Source: an uncultured Clostridia bacterium (GTDB taxonomy: Bacteria > Bacillota > Clostridia > Oscillospirales > Ruminococcaceae). Taken from it: 64,000 nt of DNA. The stretch lies in contig CANQUM010000008.1 in assembly GCA_947627045.1 (NCBI GenBank), positions 1 to 64,000 on the forward strand, read 5' to 3'. The translations under genes were made by a program, and so were the position numbers. This document shows, one piece after another, positions 1 to 9,500 of the stretch. The first letter of the stretch is position 1; every line of letters begins with the position of its first letter. The notes under the pieces are model-generated. The model worked only from the letters and a program-made list of their open reading frames with translations. It was not told the DNA's origin and searched no databases.

Positions 1-9
1 TTCTGCCAT
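1..9 (-). CDS. First three codons of an unidentified gene, cut by the window edge
   Basis: Only ATG GCA GAA (Met-Ala-Glu) is visible, reading leftwards out of the window. A strong ribosome binding site, GGGAGGG at 18-24, lies 8 nt upstream of the ATG. A promoter at 175-203 and a leader of about 160 nt precede it. The product cannot be named from three codons; the interest lies in the leader. Confidence 0.6.
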
Positions 10-168
10 AGTTAATTCCCTCCCTTTGTCACCAATAACAGAGGCATTAATGCCGATGCAAAGAATTTAACAGATAGTGATAATGAAGGATTTCTACCCT
101 TTTAGAGCTTTCAGACAAGCCCGTACCTCTGTTTTACCCATCAAATTCACCAATTCATCAGCCTAACA
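10..168 (-). promoter_or_regulatory. Structured leader with upstream ORF and anti-Shine-Dalgarno pairing
   Basis: This is the transcribed leader expected from the promoter at 175-203. On the minus strand it holds a 15-codon ORF, then CCTCTG (39-44), then the Shine-Dalgarno GGGAGGG (18-24). AACAGAGG inside the upstream ORF (126-133) is complementary to CCTCTGTT (37-44), while CCTCT (40-44) can instead pair with GGAGG of the Shine-Dalgarno site. A separate 12-nt palindrome, GGCATTAATGCC (43-54), overlaps the middle segment. These mutually exclusive pairings resemble translational attenuators. I matched it to no known riboswitch class. Confidence 0.4.
94..141 (-). CDS. Possible 15-residue leader peptide (upstream ORF)
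   Basis: A short ORF runs ATG (141) to TAG (94) and encodes a basic 15-residue peptide, MGKTEVRACLKALKG. GGTGA lies about 5 nt upstream of its ATG as a plausible ribosome binding site. It sits between a consensus promoter and the start codon at 9, and its third to sixth codons contain one arm of the predicted alternative pairing. This is the arrangement of leader peptides whose stalled translation controls a downstream gene. Function is inferred from position only. Confidence 0.35.
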   Translation of the reverse strand: MGKTEVRACLKALKG

Positions 169-174
169 AAATAG

Positions 175-203
175 ATTATACTATAACTTTTTTCAAAAGT
201 CAA
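175..203 (-). promoter_or_regulatory. Sigma-A promoter of the gene at the left edge
   Basis: Minus strand TTGACT (198-203), 17-nt spacer, TATAAT (175-180). It lies directly after the leuS stop codon (213-215), so the left-edge gene is transcribed independently of leuS. No clear terminator separates the two. Confidence 0.75.
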
Positions 204-212
204 GTGTTTATC

Positions 213-2618
213 TTATTTAACAACAATATTTACAAGTTTTCCGGGAACATATATTTCCTTTACAATATTTTTACCGCTTATAGCCGCACTAATTTTAGGC
301 TCTGATTTTACCTTTGATATTACATCGTCCTTGTTCTCATCAACGCTTATAACAAGCTTAGCTTTGACCTTACCGTTGATCTGAGCGACAATCTCGATAG
401 TATCGTCAACACAGAGCGACTCGTCATACTCGGGCCACTCCTGCTCATTGAGCATACCGCCAAAGCCGACATTCTGATAAATTTCCTCAGTAATATGAGG
501 TGCAAACGGGTTCAGCAGAATGATAAAGGTTTTAAGCTCAGCTCTATTTATCTGCTTTGTCGTATAAATATCATTTATAAGAGTCATAAGAGCCGCAATT
601 GCAGTATTGAATTTAAGGTTTTCAATATCCTCAGAAACCTTCTTAACAGTCTTGTGAAAAGACGCCTTCAATTCCTCACGGTAATCATCTCCGTCAATAA
701 GCATATCCTGAAGAGCCCAAACTCTGTCGAGAAACCTCTTGCAGCCTTTTATTGATTTAGTACTCCACGGAGCGGTCTTTTCAAAGTCGCCGACAAACAT
801 CTCATAAAGACGCAGAGAATCAGCACCGTATTCATTCACAACATCATCAGGGTTTATAACATTCCCCCTAGACTTAGACATCTTTTGTCCGTCCTCACCT
901 AAAATCATACCGTGAGAAGTTCTTCTCATATACGGTTCTTTGGTGGTAACAGCACCCAGATCATACAAAAACTTATGCCAGAACCTCGAATATAAGAGGT
1001 GAAGCGTTGTATGCTCCATTCCTCCGTTATACCAGTCTACAGGCATCCAATAATTAAGAGCTTCTTTAGACGCAATCTCCTTGTCATTGTGAGGGTCACA
1101 GTATCTTAAAAAATACCAGGACGAGCCTGCCCACTGAGGCATAGTATCTGTTTCTCTTTTAGCAGGTCCTCCGCAGTGAGGACAAGTGGTATTAATAAAG
1201 CTGTCAAGCGTTGAAAGCGGCGATTCGCCGTTATCGGTCGGCATATAGCTTTCAACTTCCGGCAAAGTTAAAGGCAGTTCGCCTTCAGGAATAGGTACAT
1301 AACCGCACTTGTCGCAATAAACTATAGGTATAGGCTCTCCCCAATATCTCTGACGTGAGAATACCCAGTCACGCAGCTTGTAATTTACCTTTTTTTTGCC
1401 CTTTCCTGTTTCCTCAAGCCAGTCTTTTATTTTCACCTTTGCTTCTTCAACAGACAGCCCGTCCAAAAATCCGGAGTTTGTCATTATTCCAGTTGCACAA
1501 TCGGTGAAGGCTTCTTTAGTTACATCTCCTCCCTTAACTACTTCAATTATAGGAAGATCAAATACCTTTGCAAAGTCATAGTCACGGGTATCATGTGCAG
1601 GAACCGCCATAATTGCACCTGTTCCGTAACCCATCAATACATAATCGGAAATAAATATAGGGATCTCTCTGCCGTTGACAGGGTTAATTGCATAAACACC
1701 GTCTAACTTAACTCCCGTTTTTTCCTTAGCCATTTCTGTTCTCTCAAAGTCAGATTTTCTTGCCGACTTCTCCTGATAATCGTGTATAGCGTCGTTATTT
1801 TTAAGTTTAGGCGACCACTTCTTTAAAATTGGATGTTCAGGCGAAATAACCATATATGTTGCACCGAAAAGCGTGTCGGGACGGGTAGTATAAACAGTTA
1901 GTGTATCGCCCTCAGATGTCGTAAAGTCGACCTCTGCACCCTCAGAGCGTCCTATCCAGTTTTTCTGGGTAGTCTTTATTTTTTCAAGGTAATTGACTTC
2001 TGATAAATCGTCAATTAGTCTTTGAGCATATTCGGTAATTTTCAGCATCCACTGGCTCTTGACCTTGTGAACTACCTCTCCTCCGCAGCGCTCACAAACG
2101 CCTCCTACAACCTCTTCGTTTGCCAAAACAACCTTGCATGAAGTACACCAGTTTACTGCCATTTCACTCTTATACGCAAGACCCTTCTTAAAAAGCTGAA
2201 TAAAGATCCACTGAGTCCATTTAAAATAATCAGGGTCGGTAGTATTCACCTCTCTGTCCCAGTCAAATGACAGACCCAGCATTTTAAGCTGACCCTTAAA
2301 TCTTTCAATGTTTTTCTCAGTTACAACTGCCGGATGAATCTTATTTTTAATTGCAAAGTTCTCTGTAGGCAGTCCGAAAGCATCCCAACCCATAGGGAAA
2401 AGAACATTATACCCTTGTAGTCTTTTCTTTCTTGAAACAATATCCATTGCCGTATACGGACGGGGATGTCCTATATGTAACCCCTGTCCCGACGGATACG
2501 GAAACTCAACAAGCGCATAATACTTGGGCTTTGAATAATCATCTGAAGCCGCAAACGTCTTGTTTTCGTCCCATATATCCTGCCATTTCTTTTCAATCTC
2601 TTTAAAATTGTAATCCAT
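213..2618 (-). CDS. leuS: Leucyl-tRNA synthetase
   Basis: Charges tRNA-Leu with leucine in the cytoplasm. The 801-residue length fits bacterial class Ia LeuRS. The HIGH motif is in GLHIGHPR near residue 50 and KMSKS in [10 protein letters not shown] in the C-terminal half. A CP1 editing region ([14 protein letters not shown]) and Cys-pair zinc-binding segments lie between them. The ATG at 2618 is preferred; an in-frame GTG at 2624 adds two residues, and the AAAGGA upstream could serve either. It is last in the yhbY-nadD-yqeK-rsfS run, 76 bp after rsfS. I saw no T-box-like leader in that gap, so it probably depends on upstream transcription. Confidence 0.97.
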   Translation of the reverse strand: MDYNFKEIEKKWQDIWDENKTFAASDDYSKPKYYALVEFPYPSGQGLHIGHPRPYTAMDIVSRKKRLQGYNVLFPMGWDAFGLPTENFAIKNKIHPAVVTEKNIERFKGQLKMLGLSFDWDREVNTTDPDYFKWTQWIFIQLFKKGLAYKSEMAVNWCTSCKVVLANEEVVGGVCERCGGEVVHKVKSQWMLKITEYAQRLIDDLSEVNYLEKIKTTQKNWIGRSEGAEVDFTTSEGDTLTVYTTRPDTLFGATYMVISPEHPILKKWSPKLKNNDAIHDYQEKSARKSDFERTEMAKEKTGVKLDGVYAINPVNGREIPIFISDYVLMGYGTGAIMAVPAHDTRDYDFAKVFDLPIIEVVKGGDVTKEAFTDCATGIMTNSGFLDGLSVEEAKVKIKDWLEETGKGKKKVNYKLRDWVFSRQRYWGEPIPIVYCDKCGYVPIPEGELPLTLPEVESYMPTDNGESPLSTLDSFINTTCPHCGGPAKRETDTMPQWAGSSWYFLRYCDPHNDKEIASKEALNYWMPVDWYNGGMEHTTLHLLYSRFWHKFLYDLGAVTTKEPYMRRTSHGMILGEDGQKMSKSRGNVINPDDVVNEYGADSLRLYEMFVGDFEKTAPWSTKSIKGCKRFLDRVWALQDMLIDGDDYREELKASFHKTVKKVSEDIENLKFNTAIAALMTLINDIYTTKQINRAELKTFIILLNPFAPHITEEIYQNVGFGGMLNEQEWPEYDESLCVDDTIEIVAQINGKVKAKLVISVDENKDDVISKVKSEPKISAAISGKNIVKEIYVPGKLVNIVVK

Positions 2619-2700
2619 TTCCACTTCAATCCTTTATATAGTTTTATCTGTCTGAAAGCGTTTAGCTTTTCTGTCAAGCTTTAATTAATATCACTAAACA

Positions 2701-3057
2701 TTATTGCGTTAAATATCCCGAAACGTCAATATGTTCCCCGTCTGCCCAAAGACGCTCAAGATTATAATGCTCTCTTGTTTCCTTATAAAAAACATGAACA
2801 ACAACATCACCGTAATCTATAATTATCCAGTTAGCGTTTCTCTCGCCCTCAATTCTCAAAGGCTCTGCTCCCTGCTGCTTCATTTTGAATTCGACCTCGT
2901 CAGCCAATGCTCTTGTCTGTGTTGTTGAAGTACCGTTTGCTATTATAAAATAATCGGCAATTATAGTCAGATCACTGATTTTTATTGCCTGTATATCCTC
3001 TGCTTTTTTTGCGTCCAAAGTTTTAATGATAAGATTCAGCTTTTCATCAACAGTCAT
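2701..3057 (-). CDS. rsfS: Ribosome silencing factor RsfS
   Basis: A 118-residue member of the RsfS/Iojap family, which binds ribosomal protein L14 on the 50S subunit and blocks 30S joining when nutrients run short. The typical features are present: an N-terminal helix, then the core with Y-F-I-I-A-N-G-T-S and G-D-V-V-V-H-V-F. It has the usual length. AAAGGAG precedes the ATG by 8 nt. The neighbours yqeK (15 bp upstream) and nadD form the classic Firmicutes cluster with rsfS. Confidence 0.95.
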   Translation of the reverse strand: MTVDEKLNLIIKTLDAKKAEDIQAIKISDLTIIADYFIIANGTSTTQTRALADEVEFKMKQQGAEPLRIEGERNANWIIIDYGDVVVHVFYKETREHYNLERLWADGEHIDVSGYLTQ

Positions 3058-3072
3058 TTACACTTCTCCTTT

Positions 3073-3678
3073 TTACTTCTTACTTTTTAATTTCCCTATA
3101 TACTCATTATACGCCGAAATCGTTGATTTTACTATTTTGCACTCTTTATTCACTCTGCTTTTAATTGAGTATTTTAACGCCTCCAGCATTCCTATATCCA
3201 GATCCTTTTGTGCGAGCTTTCTGTACTTTTTTACATCACCGTAGGTTCGGTCTACAGATACCAAATCTGCAAGATATACTATCTTTTCAAGCGTTGACAT
3301 ACCCTCTCTGCCTACTGTGTGATACCTGACGGCATTCTGTATATCTACATCAATAATTTTAAACTCCTCTTCAATGAATACAGAACCCGCAACAGCATGA
3401 TACAAAGCCTCTGTTGTCATTTCAGTATCGTCAATAAAAGTTTTGCATCTCGACATAAGCTCAAGCTGCTTTTTAGTACTGTCCTCTTTGCAGACGTCGT
3501 GTACAAGACCTGCAATATATGCTCTTTTTTCATCATAATTATTCTTTTTTGCCAAAGCCTTAGCTTCATTTGCCACGCATATAGAATGATGATAACGATT
3601 TTTACTTAGCCTTTCTTTTAAACAGCTTTTATAATACTTTATTTTATCCTCGTAATCTAAATCAACAAAATCCGTCAA
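3073..3678 (-). CDS. yqeK: HD-domain bis(5'-nucleosyl)-tetraphosphatase YqeK
   Basis: Member of the YqeK family, which hydrolyses Ap4A and related alarmones symmetrically. The 201-residue protein carries the metal-binding HD signature: His in HHSICVANEA near residue 31 and the His-Asp pair in GLVHDVCKED near residue 60, with further His residues in YHAVAG and RYHTVG. Translation appears to start at TTG (3678), with AAAGGA 9 nt upstream inside the end of nadD. It overlaps nadD by 17 nt, which suggests coupled translation. Confidence 0.93.
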   Translation of the reverse strand: MTDFVDLDYEDKIKYYKSCLKERLSKNRYHHSICVANEAKALAKKNNYDEKRAYIAGLVHDVCKEDSTKKQLELMSRCKTFIDDTEMTTEALYHAVAGSVFIEEEFKIIDVDIQNAVRYHTVGREGMSTLEKIVYLADLVSVDRTYGDVKKYRKLAQKDLDIGMLEALKYSIKSRVNKECKIVKSTISAYNEYIGKLKSKK

Positions 3679-4297
3679 TATACAAATTCCTTTCCAGAAT
3701 GTATTTTACTACCTTTTCGTCCAAATAGCAAGTCAGTTTTTCAAAATCCTTATCATCAATTGCCTTTCTGATTTCAGTTGAGGATATTTCAAGAGGCTCT
3801 GCCGGCACTATTATGACCTCTCCTCCAAGCTTAATAAGTTCATCTGCGTATAATTTCAACTCACTTGTATCCTTATCACATCTGCTTAAACAAACCAATG
3901 TGCAAATACCGAGTATCTCTCTAAACTTATACCAATCTTTAAAACAAAGAAGCATATCGCTTCCCATTATAAAATTAAGTCTGTATTCTTTATCAGGGTA
4001 CTGCTTTTTAAGTTCTTTAAGAGTGTCAATTGTATAGCTTTTTCCCTCTCTTTTTAGCTCAATATCGCTTATACATATATCTTCACAGCTTATGCTGTTA
4101 TCCGCAATCGACATCTCTATCATTTTAATTCTGTCTTGCTCACTAGCTAAAAATTCAGCCTCTTTATGCGGAGGTATCTTTGATGGAATTATTATAATTT
4201 TATCAAAATGTATAGCCCTTGAAGCCTCGCAAATAAGCCTTTTATGTCCATTATGAAACGGATTGAATGTTCCGCCGAAAACAGCAATATTTTTCAT
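3662..4297 (-). CDS. nadD: Nicotinate-nucleotide adenylyltransferase
   Basis: Transfers AMP from ATP to nicotinate mononucleotide in NAD synthesis. The nucleotidyltransferase motif GGTFNPFHNGH is at the N-terminus and ISSTEIR near the C-terminus; 211 residues is normal. The ATG at 4297 (MKNIAVFGG) is preferred to the upstream ATG at 4309, because AAGGA almost touches the latter and lies 12 nt before the former. It is followed by the overlapping yqeK. The only other NAD gene in the window is the distant nadA. Confidence 0.95.
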   Translation of the reverse strand: MKNIAVFGGTFNPFHNGHKRLICEASRAIHFDKIIIIPSKIPPHKEAEFLASEQDRIKMIEMSIADNSISCEDICISDIELKREGKSYTIDTLKELKKQYPDKEYRLNFIMGSDMLLCFKDWYKFREILGICTLVCLSRCDKDTSELKLYADELIKLGGEVIIVPAEPLEISSTEIRKAIDDKDFEKLTCYLDEKVVKYILERNLYIDGFC

Positions 4298-4353
4298 ATC
4301 AATTACCATTCCTTATTGGAATTTATACTTTTAAATCTACCCGCCGCAAAGTA

Positions 4354-4644
4354 TTACGGCAGTTTAATAACAGGTTCTTTGTCGTTTCTCTTATACAAAA
4401 TGACTATAGAGCCTATTACCTGTACAACATCTGCGTCTATTTCCTTCGCTATTTCAAAAGCCGCTTCCTTTGCAGTATACAGAGAATTGTCAAGCACACG
4501 GATCTTCATAATCTCGTGTACTCTGAGATAATCGTCTACCTGGCTTATCTGTGCTGCTGAAAGCCCGCCTTTTCCAATCTGAAACACCGGATTAAGTTTG
4601 TTAGAAATGCTTTTTAAATATGCCCTTTGCTTTGAACTAAGCAT
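4354..4644 (-). CDS. yhbY: YhbY-family (CRM domain) RNA-binding protein
   Basis: A 96-residue single CRS1-YhbY domain protein, a small RNA-binding fold associated with pre-50S ribosomal particles. The family motifs are visible: LxxxQRAYLKSISNxLNPVFQIGKGG and a C-terminal GSIVILYKRN. It lies between rdgB and nadD in the usual cluster, with about 35-55 bp on either side, and is probably co-transcribed. The exact cellular role of the family is not settled. Confidence 0.92.
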   Translation of the reverse strand: MLSSKQRAYLKSISNKLNPVFQIGKGGLSAAQISQVDDYLRVHEIMKIRVLDNSLYTAKEAAFEIAKEIDADVVQVIGSIVILYKRNDKEPVIKLP

Positions 4645-4678
4645 TTATATAAACATCTGCCTTTCCAATTAAAAAACT

Positions 4679-5248
4679 CTATATAATCTTTAATAATTCT
4701 TTTATTGCATTTCCCCTGTGAGAAATACTGTTTTTTTCACTATCGTTCATCTGAGCCAGAGTTCTGTCTTTATAAACAAATATAGGGTCATACCCAAAAC
4801 CGTTTGTTCCCTTTTCATCATAACCTATTTTGCCCTCGCAAGTGCCTCTGACGGTTTCTATCTTGCCGTTATCTCTGATAAGACAAATCGTGCAGACAAA
4901 CCTTGCAGTACGCTTTTCATCATCAACTCCATCAAGCTGCTCTAATATTCTCATATTTCTCTCATGGGGAGTTTTTAACCCCTCATACCGAGCCGAATAT
5001 ATTCCCGGCTTTTTATCAAGTGCGTCAACTTCAAGTCCGCTGTCGTCTGCTATTACATAAGTTTTAGAAATATCATAAACTGCCTTTGCTTTCAAAACAG
5101 CATTTTCGGCAAAGTCAGTTCCTGTTTCCTCAACCTCAATATCTATCCCTGCCTCCGACTGGGAAACGACATCAAAACCCAAAGGCGATAAAATCTCTTT
5201 GAACTCCTTTACCTTACCCTTATTATTTGTCGCAAGAATAAGTTTCAT
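4679..5248 (-). CDS. rdgB: XTP/dITP diphosphatase (RdgB/HAM1 family)
   Basis: Removes non-canonical purine nucleotides (XTP, dITP, ITP) before they enter nucleic acids. The 189-residue protein starts with the substrate-binding LATNNKGKVKEF, contains VIADDSGLEVDAL and GFGYDPIF, and ends with the family signature SHRGNA. All key motifs are intact. Its ATG shares one base with the stop codon of the preceding ArsC-like gene (TAATG), so the two are probably translationally coupled. Confidence 0.95.
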   Translation of the reverse strand: MKLILATNNKGKVKEFKEILSPLGFDVVSQSEAGIDIEVEETGTDFAENAVLKAKAVYDISKTYVIADDSGLEVDALDKKPGIYSARYEGLKTPHERNMRILEQLDGVDDEKRTARFVCTICLIRDNGKIETVRGTCEGKIGYDEKGTNGFGYDPIFVYKDRTLAQMNDSEKNSISHRGNAIKELLKII

Positions 5249-5604
5249 TACTTAACTTTTTCCTCCCACTGATTTTCCTTAAAGCCTACAAATACAAAAT
5301 CATCGCCTATAAGTAACGGTCTTTTAACAAGCATACCATCACTCGATAATAGCTTTAACTTTTCGTCGTCTGACATATCATCAAGCTTATCCTTTAAACC
5401 CATTTCACGATAAAGAATCCCGCTTGTGTTGAAAAACCTTTTTAAATCAAGACCAGATTTATCATACCACTCCTTAAGCTCATCAAAGGTTGGGTTTTCC
5501 TCTTTGATATGTCGGTCTGTATATTCTGCACCCTTAGCATCTAAAAATGCCTTTGCTCTTTTACAAGTAGTGCATTTAGGGTATTCTACAAATAATAAAC
5601 TCAT
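5248..5604 (-). CDS. ArsC/Spx-family thioredoxin-fold protein
   Basis: A 118-residue member of the ArsC/Spx/YusI family. The redox motif CTTC is at residues 11-14 within YPKCTTCKRAKAFL, and the family motif VKRPLLI is near residue 93. Such proteins are either thiol-dependent reductases or Spx-like regulators that bind the RNA polymerase alpha subunit, and sequence alone does not decide which. No arsenic genes are nearby. The coupling to rdgB and ftsY favours a housekeeping redox role, but that is inference. Confidence 0.85.
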   Translation of the reverse strand: MSLLFVEYPKCTTCKRAKAFLDAKGAEYTDRHIKEENPTFDELKEWYDKSGLDLKRFFNTSGILYREMGLKDKLDDMSDDEKLKLLSSDGMLVKRPLLIGDDFVFVGFKENQWEEKVK

Positions 5605-5616
5605 AATAATTCTCCT

Positions 5617-6522
5617 TTATTCAAATAAGGCGTCAACAAACTCCCGTGAATTAAACGGTTCAATATCATCTATTCCCTCGCCTACAGTTACCAGCTTTAC
5701 CGGTATTTTTAAATCCTCAGTTATGGAAATAATTATTCCGCCCTTAGCAGTTCCGTCCAGCTTTGTAAGAATAATTCCCGTAATGTCAGCGACTTCGTTA
5801 AACTGCTTTGCCTGATTAACAGCATTCTGTCCGGTAGTTGCGTCTAATGTGAGAAGAACCTCCAGAGAACACCCGTCTGCCTGTTCGTGAACTATTCTTG
5901 AAATCTTTTTTAGCTCATCCATAAGATTTTTCTTGTTGTGAAGTCTTCCTGCCGTATCGCATATGACCACATCAACCGAACGTGCTTTTGCGGCAGTCAA
6001 AGCGTCGAAAACCACTGCGGCAGGATCCGAGCCTTCCTTTTGTTTTATGATCGGCACGCCCGCTCTTTGCGTCCATACCTCAAGCTGTTCAATAGCGGCA
6101 GCACGGAATGTATCTGCTGCGGCAACAAGAACCTTTTTGCCGTCGTTTCTAAGTTGATTTGCAAGCTTTCCTATCGTTGTGGTCTTTCCTACTCCGTTTA
6201 CTCCGATAACCAGTATAACAGACGGCTTTGTAGAAAGGTCAAGCTCTTTTTCCTCACCCAGCATATCAGAAATAACTTCTTTCAGCAAATCCTTTATCAT
6301 TGCAGGATCGGTTATGCCCTGCGTTTTAACACGTTCTCTGAGCTCGTCGCATATTCTCATTGAAGTGTTTACACCAATGTCGCACATAATCAGCGTTTCC
6401 TCAAGCTCTTCAAAAAGCTCTTCATCTATTTTTGTAAACACTCCGAGCATTGCATTTATTTTTCCCAAAAACGCATTGTTAGTTTTAGATAATCCCGATT
6501 TCAGTTTTTTAAATAAACCCAT
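5617..6522 (-). CDS. ftsY: Signal recognition particle receptor FtsY
   Basis: The membrane-associated GTPase that receives SRP-ribosome complexes for co-translational insertion. The 301-residue protein has a short N domain and then the NG GTPase. G1 is GVNGVGKT at 107-114, followed by DTFRAAAIEQL, DTAGR (G3), TKLDGTAKGG (G4 region) and GxGEGxDD near the C-terminus. The acidic A domain of some FtsY proteins is absent, as is usual in Firmicutes. It follows smc by 25 bp, a conserved pairing. Confidence 0.97.
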   Translation of the reverse strand: MGLFKKLKSGLSKTNNAFLGKINAMLGVFTKIDEELFEELEETLIMCDIGVNTSMRICDELRERVKTQGITDPAMIKDLLKEVISDMLGEEKELDLSTKPSVILVIGVNGVGKTTTIGKLANQLRNDGKKVLVAAADTFRAAAIEQLEVWTQRAGVPIIKQKEGSDPAAVVFDALTAAKARSVDVVICDTAGRLHNKKNLMDELKKISRIVHEQADGCSLEVLLTLDATTGQNAVNQAKQFNEVADITGIILTKLDGTAKGGIIISITEDLKIPVKLVTVGEGIDDIEPFNSREFVDALFE

Positions 6523-6547
6523 AGTAAATTCACCTGTACATTTGATA

Positions 6548-9500
6548 TTATTCGATTTCTAATTGCTGACCTACTTCCATTTTTAGCAGCTTAGAAACTC
6601 CCTTTTCCTGCATAGTAACACCGTAAAGAATATCGCATTCTTCCATTGTTCCACGCCTGTGAGTGATAAGTATAAATTGAGTTTTATCCGTGAAGTTTCT
6701 CAGATACTGTGCGTATTTCGTAACATTTACATCATCAAGTGCCGCTTCGATCTCATCAAGAATGCAAAACGGCGACGGCTTTATTTTAAGTATCGAAAAG
6801 TAAATTGCAATTGCGACAAACGCCTGTTCTCCGCCCGATAAACTCATAAGGTTTTTGATAACCTTTCCCGGAGGTGCTACCTTAATTTCAATTCCCGATT
6901 CAAGTATGTTTTCAGGATCAGATAAAACCAGCTCTGCCGCTCCGCCTCCAAAAAGTTCTACGAATATCCTCTTGAAATTATCATTAATTTTATTAAAGCT
7001 TTCTGAGAAAATAACCTTCATATTTTCAGTTAACTCGTCAATCAGCTTTTCAAGCTCGTTTTTAGACTTAACAACATCTCCAAGCTGAGCCTTCATAAAC
7101 TCATACCGCTTTGAAACCTCAGTATATTCGTCTATAGCATCAAGATTAACTGAACCCAAAGCCTTCATTCTGTTCTTTATAGAATTAAGCTCCTTATTTG
7201 CCTCTGTTTTGTCATCAACAGGCTTAGCCTCAGCAACTGCCTCGCTTCGTGTAAGTTCATATTCCTCATAAAGTTGTGAAATGATTTTATCAAACTCTGT
7301 TTGGTAAGTAACCTTTTTCTCAGAACCTCTTTCAAGCTCACGTGATATGTTTTCACGCTCATCTATCTTTATTTTCTGATAAGCTCTCTGCTTAGCGCTT
7401 TTTGCGTCATATTCCTGATAAGCTGACTGCTCTTTTCTTATTTCAGTATTATACCTGTCTATTATATCCTTAGAATCTGTAATACCGTTTCTTATATTGT
7501 CGATTGACTTTTTCTTTTCCTCGATCTGCACTTTGCTTTCAAGTATCTGTAAATCAAGCCTTGTCTTTACATCGCCGGCATTTCTTGCGGCTTCCTTCAA
7601 CTGCTCAATAGAAAGCATAACTGCCTGCTCATCACGTTCAAGCTCAATAATATTGATTTTCTGCTCCGACAGCCTTTCAGATAGTGCCTGTCTGCCCTCT
7701 TTAAAGCTCTGGATTTTCGACTGCGTTTCATCTAAATTCTTTTCTTTTTCAGCTATCTGAATATTAACAGTCTCAAGCTCGCTTTTAGCGTTTTCATAGC
7801 TTTCCTGAGAAGACGTTATTTTCATCTTTAGCGCTTCAATCTGATTTTCAGCATCGCTTAATTTATCATCATAGCTGATACCCAGATCCTTTAAGCGGTT
7901 CAGCTCTCCCTCAAAGCGAACCTTATCGGTTATATGCTCTGATAAAAGCTCTTTTTCACCTTCAATATCAAGTCTCAGCTTGTTTACCTCTTGCTTCAGA
8001 CTTTCAAATTTTTGCGAAAGTTCTGCCGTTTCATTCTCCAGAGCCGATATTTCTATCTTGATCTCTTCAATCTCATTTTTTCTTGTCAGTATTCCCGTTG
8101 AACGTGAAACGCTTCCTCCGGTGAACGAACCTCCGGCATTGATGACCTGTCCGTCAAGAGTGCATATTTTAAATCTGTAACCATACTTTTTAGCTATCAA
8201 AGCAGCAAGATCAATATCCTCAGCAATAACAATTCTTCCGAGAAGCGATTGTATTATGCCCGAAAACCTGTCATCAGCAGAAACAAGATCGCTTGCAATT
8301 GCAACAAATCCCTCGCAGCTTTCAAATCCGCTTTCTTTGAACTCTCTTGGCTTGACTGACGTTATGGGCAAAAAAGTAGCTCTGCCCGAACGCGTCTCCT
8401 TTAAGTGCCTTATAGAACGCTTTGCAGTATCATCATTATCAACTATTATATACTGCATAGCTCCGCCGAGTGCCGTTTCAATAGCAGTAGAATACCGCCC
8501 CTCAACTGTTATAAGCTGTGCGACCGAACCAAATATGCCCTTGATCTGTCCGTGCTTTTTAGCCTTAATTATCTGCTTTACAGAGTTTGCAAAGCCCTCC
8601 ATAGAATTTTCAAGGTCATTTAAAAGATTTACTTTTCCTCTTAGCTCTCTGAGCCTTATTTCTTTTTTTGTATAGCTTTCTCTTGCTTCATTCAAAGCTT
8701 TTGTTTTTGACTCGTTTAACTTTGTAATGCCTGCTATTCTATTGTTAAACTCTGAAATTTTTTCTTCAGCTTCTCCAATTGCCTTTTGTATCTCTTTCTT
8801 TTCTTCATTGTTTTCTGCAATCAGCTTTTCTGCGTTTTCAATATAGGCTTTTCCCTCTTCAATCAGTTTTTTATTATCATCAATAGCTGACAAACTGCTT
8901 TCTACAGTAAATGCAAGCTCCGACTTCTTTATATAAAGAGCATTTATCTCACTGCCCTTGTCGCTTATACTTTTGTCAATTTCATCAGACTTTACTGTAA
9001 GCCCCGAGAGCTCTGCTTCAGTTGCTTCTATTTCCCTGCTGACAGATGACTTCTTCTCTGCAATTTTTGTTAGCTCTGCTTCTTTTTGATTGATTTGCTC
9101 TTTGAATTCACTATCGTTGCTCTGAGTTTTTAATATCTGCTCTTCTATGCTCTTTATTGACTTATTGATATGTTCAATGTCGTTTTCCAAAACGGCAATT
9201 TTAGAGTTAGCTTCACTGCTCTCAAGCTCAGTGTTATGAATAAGCTCCCTTAACTCATCAATGCGCTCATTACATTTAGCACGTTTTAAATTGTTCTCAT
9301 CAATAGTTTCATCTATTTCGTCGAGCTCACGGGTAAGAGCTTCATATTCAGCAGTGCATGAAAGAATTTTTTCCTCTAAACCTGACAGAGTAGTTGTTAT
9401 CTCATCGAGCTTAGATACCCACAAAGAGACCTCCAGCACCTTTCTCTCATCTCTCAGCACAAGATACTTCTTTGCCTTTTCAGACTGGCTTTTTAACGGC

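Noticed and set aside
2619-2700. T-box leader for leuS
   Set aside because: The 76-bp gap is too short for a T-box, and no AGGGTGGNACCGCG-like sequence was seen.
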